DNA from: JAMWZF01 sp041628615
GTDB lineage: Bacteria > Pseudomonadota > Alphaproteobacteria > Rhodobacterales > Rhodobacteraceae
Direction: 5' to 3'
Length of the DNA stretch: 11,712 bases
Assembly: GCA_041628615.1 (NCBI GenBank)
Contig: JBFKOW010000115.1
Location: 1 to 11,712, forward strand
The notes beneath the pieces were generated by a model. That model was not told the DNA's origin. It was given only the letters and a program-made list of their open reading frames with translations, and did not search any database. Both the position numbers and the translations under genes were made by a program. Shown here in pieces: positions 1 through 6,789 of this stretch (position 1 is the stretch's first letter; each line of letters opens with the position of its first letter).

Positions 1-1004
1 AGCTTGGCGACGGTGTCGGTGGTCACCCCCGGCTTGATCGCCTGGATCGAGGCGTCGATCCACTCGCGGGCCTTGACGTAGGCATCGTTCTGCGCCGGCG
101 TGGCGCGGCCGATGTTGAAGGTCCGGTAGTAGCAGGTCCGGTAGCCCTGGTAGGACTGCAGGATGTCGAAGAACGCCTGGTCGCCGGGGCGGAAGTAGCG
201 GTCGGTGAAGTTGTGCGGGTGCGGGTTGCAGCGCTCGCCCGAAATCGCGTTGATCGCCTCGACGTCGTCCGAGCCCATCTCGTAGAGCATCTTGTTGGAC
301 AGCGCGACGATGTCGTTCTCGCGAATGCCCGGCTTCAGCTCTTCGTAGATCATGTGGTAGACGCCGTCGACCATGCTGGCCGCCTGGGTCAGAAGCTGGA
401 TTTCGTCCCAGTTCTTGATCTCGCGCGCCGCCAGCATGATCTGCTGGCCGTCGACCACGTGCAGGCCCTCTTCCTGCAGCGCGTGGAACATCGCGGTTTC
501 GGCGTAGTCGACGCCCACCGGCATGTCGGCCATGCCGGCGTCGCGGATCAGCCCGGCGATCTGCTTGGCATACTTCTTCATCAGGCCGAATTCCGGCGGG
601 ATCGTCCCGCGCATCCCGACGACGCCGGCGAGGCAGTGCTCGGGCTCCAGCCAGTCGGAATAGCGCTTGTGGTGCATCGCCGCCGAGCCGAAGTCCCAGA
701 CATAGGGGCTGTCGTCGCCGGTCAGCAGGCAGAAGCGGCACATCTTGTCCCGCTCCCATTCGCCGATCTTGGTCGCCGAGACGTAGCGGATGTTGTTGAC
801 GTCGAACAGCAGCAGGGTGCCGGCGTTCGACGCCTGCAGCGCCTGCCGGGTCCGGGCCAGCCGGTAGCGGCGCAGCCGGTCATGGTCGATCCGGCGTTCG
901 AAATCGACCGAGGTATGGCCCCAGGCGGGAAGGCGGTCCCGCCATTCCCAGTTCGGCTCCAGGTCCTGGGGGGTGAGAAGGTTCGGCAACAGGGCGCGTG
1001 ACAT
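1..1004 (-). CDS. M24/creatinase-fold hydrolase, C-terminus outside window
   Basis: The reading frame starts at ATG 1004 behind a strong SD (GGAGGAG) and stays open to the window edge, giving 334 residues without the end. The N-terminal half looks like a creatinase/prolidase N-domain (about residues 45-185, including LLLFDVNNIRYVS). The second half is the start of the pita-bread M24 catalytic domain, including GERCNPHPHN and FFDILQSYQGYRTCYYRTF. In metallopeptidases of this family two metal-binding Asp residues lie 11 apart. Here the first is Asp280 but the second position is Cys291. Pseudomonas creatinase, a metal-free member, has also lost this pair. The protein may therefore be a non-peptidase hydrolase, or a DddP-like or other M24 enzyme with altered metal binding; the later His/Glu ligands are not visible. 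It is the third gene of the leftward operon, 63 nt after the SDR, so a role in the same catabolic pathway is inferred. Family is secure; the reaction is unknown. Confidence 0.88.
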   Translation of the reverse strand, partial: MSRALLPNLLTPQDLEPNWEWRDRLPAWGHTSVDFERRIDHDRLRRYRLARTRQALQASNAGTLLLFDVNNIRYVSATKIGEWERDKMCRFCLLTGDDSPYVWDFGSAAMHHKRYSDWLEPEHCLAGVVGMRGTIPPEFGLMKKYAKQIAGLIRDAGMADMPVGVDYAETAMFHALQEEGLHVVDGQQIMLAAREIKNWDEIQLLTQAASMVDGVYHMIYEELKPGIRENDIVALSNKMLYEMGSDDVEAINAISGERCNPHPHNFTDRYFRPGDQAFFDILQSYQGYRTCYYRTFNIGRATPAQNDAYVKAREWIDASIQAIKPGVTTDTVAK

Positions 1005-1067
1005 GAAGGGCTCCTCCGGGCGGCGGCGCCACCCGTTGTTTCGGTTGGAATGGACGGGGGACCGGCG

Positions 1068-1877
1068 TTACTGGATGCACCAGCCGCCATCGATGTGGAT
1101 CATCTGGCCGGTCATGTAGTCGCTGTCGTCGCTGGCGAGGAACGACGCGGTGCCGGTGATGTCGTCGGGATAGGACACCCGCTTGATCTGCAGCGCGTCG
1201 CGGACGATGTCCTCGTAGGCCTGGCCTTCCTTCTTCTTGAAGCCGATGTCCACGAGATCCTTGTCGAGCTGTTCCCAGAGCGGCGTGACCACCACGCCGG
1301 GGGCGTAGCCGTTCACGGTGATGTTGTGCTCGGCCAGCGCCACGGCGCCGCAATGGGTCAGCGCCAGACAGCCGTATTTCGAGGTGCAGTAGACGGTCAC
1401 GTCGACCAGCGGCTTGCGCGACGCGATCGAGCCCACGTTGATCAGCTTGTAGGGATGATCCTCCATCGGTCCCTGGGCGATCATCTGCCGGGCGGTCTCC
1501 TGCATGCCGAGCCACATCGCCTTGGTGTTGACGTTCATGATCATGTCCCAGTTGTCCTCATCGATATCCATGAAGAACCGGGGCTTGTTCAGGCCGGCAT
1601 TGAACAGGCCGACATTGATCGACCCGAAGGCCTCGACGGTGGCGGCGACGGCGGCGGCGTTGTCGGCGCGCTTGGTCACGTCCATCCTGACCGACACCGC
1701 CTTGCCGTTGCCGGCGGCGTTGATCCGGTCGGCGACCTTCGCCGCCTCCGCGCCGTCGAGATCGCCGATGCAGACGTTCGCACCCTGCGCGGCGAAGCTC
1801 TCGGCATTGGCCGCACCCATGCCGCGGGCGGCGCCGGTGATCAGGATGTTCTTTCCCTTGAGGCGGTTGGGGTCCAT
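1068..1877 (-). CDS. SDR-family NAD(P)-dependent oxidoreductase (leftward operon)
   Basis: This is a classical short-chain dehydrogenase of 269 residues, the usual length. The cofactor motif TGAARGMG is at residues 14-21. Asp39 at the end of the second strand suggests preference for NAD. FNAG is at 92-95, and the catalytic set is Asn117, Ser150, Tyr163 and Lys167. The C-terminal DSDYMTGQ and IDGG segments are typical of polyol and sugar dehydrogenases of this class. The ATG at 1877 has the SD GGGAGGA, which begins right at the stop of the upstream regulator gene (10 nt between genes), so the two are probably co-transcribed and translationally linked. It is clearly related to the SDR at 4956-5768, sharing WEQ-x-DKDL, DITGT and DSDYMTGQ. 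The likely role is oxidation of a hydroxyl group on the imported substrate or an intermediate. Family assignment is firm, substrate unknown. Confidence 0.95.
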   Translation of the reverse strand: MDPNRLKGKNILITGAARGMGAANAESFAAQGANVCIGDLDGAEAAKVADRINAAGNGKAVSVRMDVTKRADNAAAVAATVEAFGSINVGLFNAGLNKPRFFMDIDEDNWDMIMNVNTKAMWLGMQETARQMIAQGPMEDHPYKLINVGSIASRKPLVDVTVYCTSKYGCLALTHCGAVALAEHNITVNGYAPGVVVTPLWEQLDKDLVDIGFKKKEGQAYEDIVRDALQIKRVSYPDDITGTASFLASDDSDYMTGQMIHIDGGWCIQ

Positions 1878-1887
1878 GGTTTCCTCC

Positions 1888-3711
1888 CTAGGTCACTTGT
1901 TTCGTCAGGATTTCCTCGGCCCGCGCCTGAGCGGTCGCGAGCGCCTCGCGGGGCGTGGTGATGCCCCGGAGCATGTCGTGCAGGATGGTGCCGCAGGCCG
2001 ATATGATCTCGGAGATCTGCGGGATCGGGGGGCGCGGCCAGAACTGCAGCTCGTCGCGCCACGACATCTGGTCGACCACCCCGAAGATCGGCGACAGGCG
2101 GCGCACCTCGGGGTCCGAGCCCACCGAGTAGCGCGGCGCGGTCCGGCTGCCTTCCAGCGCGTAGAGCTTCTGCGCCGCGGGCGAGGTGAAGGTGACCAGC
2201 GCGTCCACCGTGTCGGCGATCCGTTCCTCCGACAGGTTGGCCGGAATGCAGAGCACGTAGCCGCCGACCGGCGCGATGGGCACGCCCTCGGGCCCGTGCG
2301 GGTGCGGGATGTAGCCGGTGTTGCCGTGGGCCGGGCAGGAGCTGTCGAGCTCGAAATACGGCGCGATGAGCGTGTAGCCGTAGGCCATCGCGACGCTGCC
2401 CGAGGCGTAGGGGCGGACCCGCTCGTACCACGACATCGACAGGATGTCGGGCGGCGAGTAGTCCATCAGCTGCATCAGGTAGTCGGCGGCGGCATGGGCC
2501 CTGTCGGTGTCGAGCATCGGCCGGTAGTCGCCGCCTTCCAGATGGTTGGCGTCGTACCCCCCGGCGATCTTCGGCAGGTCGATGATCGGCTGGCCGAAAT
2601 CGGCGCAGGTCATCATGAAGGTATGGCCCAGCGCGGTGCCGCGGGCGGCATTCCACGCCACGCCGTAGCGGCCCCGGCGGGGGGTGTGGAAATGGCGGGC
2701 CGCGGCGAGCAGGTCGTCCGTGGTTGACGGCGGTTCGATGCCGTCGGCGGCGAACCAGTCCTTGCGGTAGAACAGCAGTTCCGGCGTCGTCTGGCTGGGC
2801 ACGCCGTAGGGCACGCCGTTCCAGTGGGCCGCCTGCCAGCCGGCGGTGTGGAAGTCGCTCGGCTCCAGCTGCTCGATGTCCATCACCTCGGGCAGCGACC
2901 GGATCACGCCGGCCTTCACGAACTCCCCGAGCCACGGCAGGTCGACCGCGATCAGGTCGTAGCGGCTCTTGGGCCGGGCCGCGTTGCGCAGCGCCTCCTC
3001 GCGCAGCCGGTCGATGGAGAAGGCGCGCTGGTTGATCCCGGTTCCGACGATCTGCTCGAACTGGCGCTTGAGATTCTCCATCACCATGAAGGTGGGATCG
3101 CCGTGAACGAGGATGCGCAGGCCGCCGGCCAGTTTCAGCGGCTGCGACAGGGCGCGGGGCGGCGGGATCATCGCCTGACCCGGCAGGTAGGACCCGCCGA
3201 AGTAATAGTCCGCCGCTTCGGCCGTGTTGTCGGTGCCGCCGTAGTTCGCCTGCGCGATCCGCTCGATCCGGTCGGCGACCTGGTTGAACAGCTGGAGCAG
3301 GCGGCCGCTGGGATGCAGCGAGAAGGTCTTGCCGGACTTCGTGCGCGGCCGCTGTTCGACCAGCCCGGCCTCGACGATGCCGTTCAGCTTGCGCGTGCCC
3401 GTCGCGTAGGGAACGCCCGAGGCCGAGACGATTGCCGAGGGCGACACCGACCGCCCCTCGAAATGGCTGTGCAGGAGATACAGCAGCATGTTGAGATGCG
3501 GGTTGACGGTGTTCGGCTCGATGCTGCTCTCGATTTCGGTGCAGATGTCCCGCAGGAAGGTGACCACGCGCGGAACCTCGGGCCCGAAGACGGCGCCGGG
3601 GGCCTCGGCCGCCTTCGCGTCGACTTGTCCATTCTGGATGGTTCGGGCCACCTGGAGTTGCATCTCGTCTCGGGGTTTCGGGTTTCGATCGTCGCGACGC
3701 GGGTCGGACAT
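1888..3711 (-). CDS. Winged-helix regulator fused to an SBP-like (family 1) ligand-binding domain
   Basis: This 607-residue protein has no signal peptide or membrane segment, so it should be cytoplasmic. Residues about 72-137 look like a MarR-like winged helix: a helical stretch LNMLLYLLHSHFEG, a turn and recognition helix near 92-115 (SGVPYATGTRKLNGIVEAG), and a wing ending in KSGKTFSLHPSG. After a helix (138-155) and a linker, residues about 198-600 resemble a family 1 extracellular solute-binding protein, with YDLIAVDLPWLGEF, GVPYGVPSQTTPELLFYRKDW and the late FTSPAAQKLYALEGSRTAP. Such domains normally sit in the periplasm; here one appears to act as the sensor of a one-component regulator. 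I chose ATG 3711 because AAGGTG lies 5 nt upstream; an in-frame TTG at 3726 would add five residues. It heads the leftward operon and is divergent from the transport genes, the usual place of a local regulator. Ligand and direction of control are unknown. The fold assignment is from motif reading only. Confidence 0.86.
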   Translation of the reverse strand: MSDPRRDDRNPKPRDEMQLQVARTIQNGQVDAKAAEAPGAVFGPEVPRVVTFLRDICTEIESSIEPNTVNPHLNMLLYLLHSHFEGRSVSPSAIVSASGVPYATGTRKLNGIVEAGLVEQRPRTKSGKTFSLHPSGRLLQLFNQVADRIERIAQANYGGTDNTAEAADYYFGGSYLPGQAMIPPPRALSQPLKLAGGLRILVHGDPTFMVMENLKRQFEQIVGTGINQRAFSIDRLREEALRNAARPKSRYDLIAVDLPWLGEFVKAGVIRSLPEVMDIEQLEPSDFHTAGWQAAHWNGVPYGVPSQTTPELLFYRKDWFAADGIEPPSTTDDLLAAARHFHTPRRGRYGVAWNAARGTALGHTFMMTCADFGQPIIDLPKIAGGYDANHLEGGDYRPMLDTDRAHAAADYLMQLMDYSPPDILSMSWYERVRPYASGSVAMAYGYTLIAPYFELDSSCPAHGNTGYIPHPHGPEGVPIAPVGGYVLCIPANLSEERIADTVDALVTFTSPAAQKLYALEGSRTAPRYSVGSDPEVRRLSPIFGVVDQMSWRDELQFWPRPPIPQISEIISACGTILHDMLRGITTPREALATAQARAEEILTKQVT

Positions 3712-3918
3712 GACGGCACCTTGCAAATTGTTCAGATTGATGAGGAAGGTGTATCAGGAAAAAATCCATTCTGAACATGAAGATTCTCAAAATGGATAAG
3801 AGCGCGCAGGCATTCGGAATGAGAATCGCGCCCCATGACCGCAGATTGTTGCGGGGCGTCGTGCTCCGGGCCGTGAGGACGGCCGCAATCGAACGCAACC
3901 CTTGGGAGGACCTGACCT
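3712..3918. promoter_or_regulatory. Divergent control region between regulator and transport operon
   Basis: This 207-base gap separates the two divergent start codons and should hold both promoters. Its left part (about 3721-3830) is clearly AT-richer than the surrounding genes and carries several dyads, listed separately. I could not identify a convincing -35/-10 pair on either strand. GATAAG at 3795-3800 is a weak -10 candidate for the rightward operon. The right part (3831-3918) would be leader RNA for the binding-protein gene if transcription starts near 3800. It can form small stems: CCGCA/TGCGG at 3839-3843/3850-3854 and GGCCG/CGGCC at 3869-3873/3880-3884. It ends in the SD GGGAGGA at 3904-3910, 8 nt before the ATG at 3919. 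Confidence 0.75.
3729..3827. promoter_or_regulatory. Candidate operator cluster: repeated CATTC-N-GAATG dyad
   Basis: A compact palindrome CATTC-G-GAATG is perfect at 3811-3821. Degenerate copies lie at 3767-3777 (8 of 10 non-central positions) and 3729-3739 (7 of 10), with centres 44 and 38 bases apart. Two wider inverted repeats overlap them. GATTCTCA/TGAGAATC at 3782-3789/3820-3827 is perfect over 8 bases. ATCCATT/AATGGAT at 3764-3770/3791-3797 is perfect over 7 bases. The copies at 3730-3739 and 3767-3776 also face each other as a 9-of-10 inverted pair. The inference is that these are binding sites for the regulator encoded just to the left, possibly bound as cooperating dimers. Protein binding has not been shown. 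Confidence 0.55.
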
Positions 3919-4872
3919 ATGAAGACCACCATCAAGCTCGCGCTGGCCTGCTCGACCGCACTCGTCGGCTCCGCCGCGCTTGCCGAAACGATGAAGATCG
4001 GCATCACCCAGAACAACGTGGGCGTGGACAGCTACCAGACCACCTATGAACAGGCATTCATCGCCGCCGCCGAGGCAAACGCGGACGTCGAGGTCGTGGT
4101 GCTCGACGCCGGCGGCGACGTGGCCCGTCAGATCGCCCAGATGGAGGACCTGATCCAGCAGGAAGTCGATGCCATCATCATCTGGCCGACCAACGGCGAA
4201 GCGGTGATCCCGGCCGTCCGCAAGGCGGCTCAGGCCGACATCCCGGTGATCGTCACCAACTCGAACATCGCCGAGCAGGGCTTCGATTTCGTCGCTTCCT
4301 TCTCGGGTCCCGACAACATCACCCAGGGCGCCCGGTCGGCCGAGATCATGTGCGACCGCTTCAAGGAGCTGGGCATCGAGAACGAGGCGCGGGTGGTGCA
4401 GATCTCCGGCCAGCCCGGCTACACCACGGCCATCGAGCGGGCCAGGGGCTTCGAGGACCGTCTGCCCGAGGTCTGCCCGAACGTCACCCTGGTCGAGACC
4501 CAGCCGGGCGACTGGAACCGCGAGAAGTCGCAGCAGGTGATGGAAGCCTTCCTCGTGAAGTACGACGACATCGACGGCGTCTATTCGGGGGATGACAACA
4601 TGGGCGTCGGCGCGCTGAACGCCGCCAAGGCCGCCGGCCGCGCCGGGGATATCGTGTTCGTCGGCGCCACCAACTTCGCGGTGGGCTACGAGGCGATGGC
4701 CGCCGGCGAATACTGGGGCTCGATCTACCAGTCGCCGGTCGATGACGCCGAAGCCGCGCTGCAGACCGCGATCGACGTGCTGAGCGGCAAGGAAGTCCCG
4801 TTCCTGAACTACTTCGACACGCCGAAGATCACCCAGGACAACATGGGCGAGTTCACCAAGCCCGTCTTCTGA
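3919..4872 (+). CDS. Periplasmic sugar-binding protein, ribose-binding (type I) family
   Basis: This is the substrate-binding component of a CUT2-type sugar ABC importer. Residues 1-22 form a Sec signal peptide with a Lys near the start, a hydrophobic core and an ALA cleavage site before Glu23. The mature part has the two-lobed periplasmic-binding-protein 4 / LacI-like fold: MKIGITQNN strand at the start, VARQIAQMEDLIQQEVDAIIIWPT, later DIDGVYSGDDNMGVGALNAAKAAG and IVFVGATNF. The total of 317 residues is normal for this family. ATG 3919 follows SD GGGAGGA by 8 nt. It is the first gene of the rightward operon, followed by a strong stem-loop, then SDR, permease and ATPase genes, which fits its role as the substrate receptor in the periplasm. 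Which sugar or polyol it binds cannot be told from the sequence; the type I family covers ribose, xylose, galactose, inositol, erythritol, autoinducer-2 and more. Confidence 0.96.
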   Translation: MKTTIKLALACSTALVGSAALAETMKIGITQNNVGVDSYQTTYEQAFIAAAEANADVEVVVLDAGGDVARQIAQMEDLIQQEVDAIIIWPTNGEAVIPAVRKAAQADIPVIVTNSNIAEQGFDFVASFSGPDNITQGARSAEIMCDRFKELGIENEARVVQISGQPGYTTAIERARGFEDRLPEVCPNVTLVETQPGDWNREKSQQVMEAFLVKYDDIDGVYSGDDNMGVGALNAAKAAGRAGDIVFVGATNFAVGYEAMAAGEYWGSIYQSPVDDAEAALQTAIDVLSGKEVPFLNYFDTPKITQDNMGEFTKPVF

Positions 4873-4884
4873 TTTCTCCCTGGT

Positions 4885-4917
4885 GCGCGGGGCGCGTGGT
4901 TCGCCACCGCCCCGCGC
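4885..4917 (+). promoter_or_regulatory. Strong stem-loop after the binding-protein gene
   Basis: Thirteen bases after the stop of the binding-protein gene lies a near-perfect hairpin. GCGCGGGGCG (4885-4894) pairs with CGCCCCGCGC (4908-4917). Inside it GTGG (4896-4899) pairs with CCAC (4904-4907) around a TTCG loop, with a single bulged C at 4895, for 14 GC-rich pairs in all. It is followed by GCTTCTTGTCT, a poor U-tract, so it is more likely a partial terminator or an mRNA-stabilising 3' structure than a full stop. In many ABC operons such elements keep the binding protein more abundant than the membrane parts. The structure is read directly from the bases; the role is inferred. Confidence 0.8.
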
Positions 4918-4955
4918 CGCTTCTTGTCTAGTCCAAGGCGTCTGGGAGGATCGTG

Positions 4956-5768
4956 ATGGGACGGGTATCGGGACGGAGCTGCATCGTCACCGGCGCCGCG
5001 CGCGGCATCGGGCGGGCCATCGGCGAGGCGCTCCTGGACGAGGGCGCGAATGTCTGTTTCGCCGATCTCAACGGCGACCTCGTCGCCGAGGTGGCCGAGC
5101 GCAACGCCGAGCGGGCCAGGGCCGGCGGGGGCGCCGTGTGCCACGCCACCGTAGATGTCACCGACCGCGCGCAGGTCCGCGAGATGATCGCCGCGGTGGT
5201 CGACCGGTTCGGCCGGCTCGACGTGAAATTCAACAATGCCGGCGTCAACAAGCCGATGAACTTCCTCGACGTGACCGAGGCGAACTGGAACTTCATCATG
5301 GGCGTCAACGGCCTGGGCTGCATGATCGGCATGCAGGAGGCGGCCCGCCAGATGATCGCGCAGGGCCGCGACGGGGACGGGCTCGCGGGGAAGATCGTGA
5401 ACACCGCCTCGATCGCCAGCCGGCAGGGCTTCGACAACGTCGCGCCCTATTGCGCGAGCAAGTGGGCCGTGGTCTCGCTCACCCAGTCGGGGGCCCGCGA
5501 CCTTGCCAAGCACGGCATCACGGTGACCGGCTTCGCGCCCGGCGTGGTGGCGACGGAAATGTGGGAGCAGGTCGACAAGGACCTGCTCGAGATCGGTGCC
5601 GCGGAACGGCCGGGGCAGGCCATGGAGGAATTCTCGTCCGAGATCCTCAAGGGCCGCGTCGCGGCGCCGTCCGACATCACCGGGACGACGACGTTCCTGG
5701 CCGCGAAGGACAGCGATTACATGACGGGACAGATCGTCATGATTGATGGAGGCATGACGCTGGTCTGA
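4956..5768 (+). CDS. SDR-family NAD(P)-dependent oxidoreductase (rightward operon)
   Basis: This 270-residue short-chain dehydrogenase has cofactor motif TGAARGIG at residues 12-19, Asp37 (NAD preference), NNAG at 93-96, and the catalytic set Asn118, Ser152, Tyr165 and Lys169. The first two codons of the open frame are GTG (4953) and ATG (4956). I chose the ATG because SD GGGAGGA (4944-4950) lies 5 nt before it but only 2 nt before the GTG. It is a paralogue of the SDR at 1068-1877: NKPxxFxD, ARQMIAQG, WEQxDKDL, DITGT and DSDYMTGQ are shared. Its position between the binding protein and the permeases ties it to metabolism of the transported compound, probably a first or second dehydrogenation of a polyol or sugar. 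The 34-nt gap to the next gene fits an operon. Substrate unknown. Confidence 0.95.
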   Translation: MGRVSGRSCIVTGAARGIGRAIGEALLDEGANVCFADLNGDLVAEVAERNAERARAGGGAVCHATVDVTDRAQVREMIAAVVDRFGRLDVKFNNAGVNKPMNFLDVTEANWNFIMGVNGLGCMIGMQEAARQMIAQGRDGDGLAGKIVNTASIASRQGFDNVAPYCASKWAVVSLTQSGARDLAKHGITVTGFAPGVVATEMWEQVDKDLLEIGAAERPGQAMEEFSSEILKGRVAAPSDITGTTTFLAAKDSDYMTGQIVMIDGGMTLV

Positions 5769-5802
5769 CCGGACGGTCGGCGGCGTCGAGGAGGAGACGA
5801 CC

Positions 5803-6777
5803 ATGGCGGAACTGACGCGGAAGGGACTGGGGGGCTTCCTCGCCCGGCAGGGCATTCTGGTCGCCTTCGCCCTGTTCATGATCGCGTTCGCGGTGGCGAA
5901 TCCGCGGTTCATCGACATCGACAACATCGCCGGCGTGATCCGGTCCTCGGCGATCCTCGGGGTGATGGCGCTCGGGGTCACCTTCGTGGTGATCGGCGGC
6001 AACCTCGACCTGTCGGTGGGCTCGATGATGTCGTTCTCGACGATCGTGGTGCTGGACCTGCACGACAAGCTCGGGCCGACCATGGCGATCCCGGCGATGT
6101 TCGCGATGACCATGGCGCTGGGCGCCTTCATCGGCTTCCTCGTGGGCTACCTGCGGCTCAACTCGCTGATCGTCACGCTCGGCATGCTGTCGGCGATCCA
6201 CGGCCTGACGCTGACCTATTCGGGCGGCAAGAACATGGACATCGCCGACAAGCAGGGGACCTGGTTCGGCATCTTCGGACAGGGCAACATCGCCGGCATC
6301 CCGGTGCCGATCCTGATCTTCGCGCTGCTCGCCGTGGTGCTGAGCATCGTGCTGTCGCGGACGCCCTTCGGCCGCAAGGTCTATGCCGTCGGCGGCAACG
6401 GCACGGCGGCCACCTTCTCGGGGATCCCGCGGGCGCGCATCGTCTTCATGACCTACCTGATGTCGTCCTTCTGCGTCGCCACCGCCGGGCTGATGCAGGC
6501 CAGCCGCAGCCTCGGCAGCCAGAACACCGTGGGACAGGGGCTCGAACTCGAGGTCCTCGCGGCGGTGATCCTTGGCGGCGCCTCCCTGCTCGGCGGGTCC
6601 GGCACCGTGTTCAAGACGGTGATCGGGGTGCTGATCCTCGGCTTCATCCAGAACGGCCTGCTGCTCATGGGGCTCGCCTTCTACGCCCAGTTCGTCGTGA
6701 CCTGGATCATCATCATCCTCGCGGTCTGGCTCGACATCGCCGCCAAGCGCGGCCGGCTCTGGTCGCCGATCGCCTAG
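5803..6777 (+). CDS. Sugar ABC transporter permease 1 (RbsC-type)
   Basis: This 324-residue inner-membrane protein of the branched-chain/ribose permease family (BPD_transp_2) has about 8-10 hydrophobic segments starting near residue 17. Family hallmarks are GVMALGVTFVVIGGNLDLSV and LIVTLGMLSAIHGLTL. A cytoplasmic loop, TPFGRKVYAVGGNGTAATFSGI, would contact the ATPase. A late AAVILGGASLLGGSGTVFKT is also typical. ATG 5803 follows a GAGGAGGAG purine run. It is separated by only 12 nt from a second, different permease, so the membrane channel is probably a heterodimer, as in transporters with two RbsC-like subunits, rather than the RbsC homodimer. Family assignment is firm. Confidence 0.96.
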   Translation: MAELTRKGLGGFLARQGILVAFALFMIAFAVANPRFIDIDNIAGVIRSSAILGVMALGVTFVVIGGNLDLSVGSMMSFSTIVVLDLHDKLGPTMAIPAMFAMTMALGAFIGFLVGYLRLNSLIVTLGMLSAIHGLTLTYSGGKNMDIADKQGTWFGIFGQGNIAGIPVPILIFALLAVVLSIVLSRTPFGRKVYAVGGNGTAATFSGIPRARIVFMTYLMSSFCVATAGLMQASRSLGSQNTVGQGLELEVLAAVILGGASLLGGSGTVFKTVIGVLILGFIQNGLLLMGLAFYAQFVVTWIIIILAVWLDIAAKRGRLWSPIA

Positions 6778-6789
6778 GGGAGAGGGAAC

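Noticed and set aside
213..1001. Plus-strand frame of 262 codons opposite the M24 gene
   Set aside because: The minus-strand frame shows a clear M24 protein with SD and family motifs, while the plus-strand translation has no recognisable features.
3719..3749. TTGCAA at 3721-3726 as a -35 element for the rightward operon
   Set aside because: No acceptable -10 occurs at 16-18 bases distance, and the site overlaps the start of the regulator gene.
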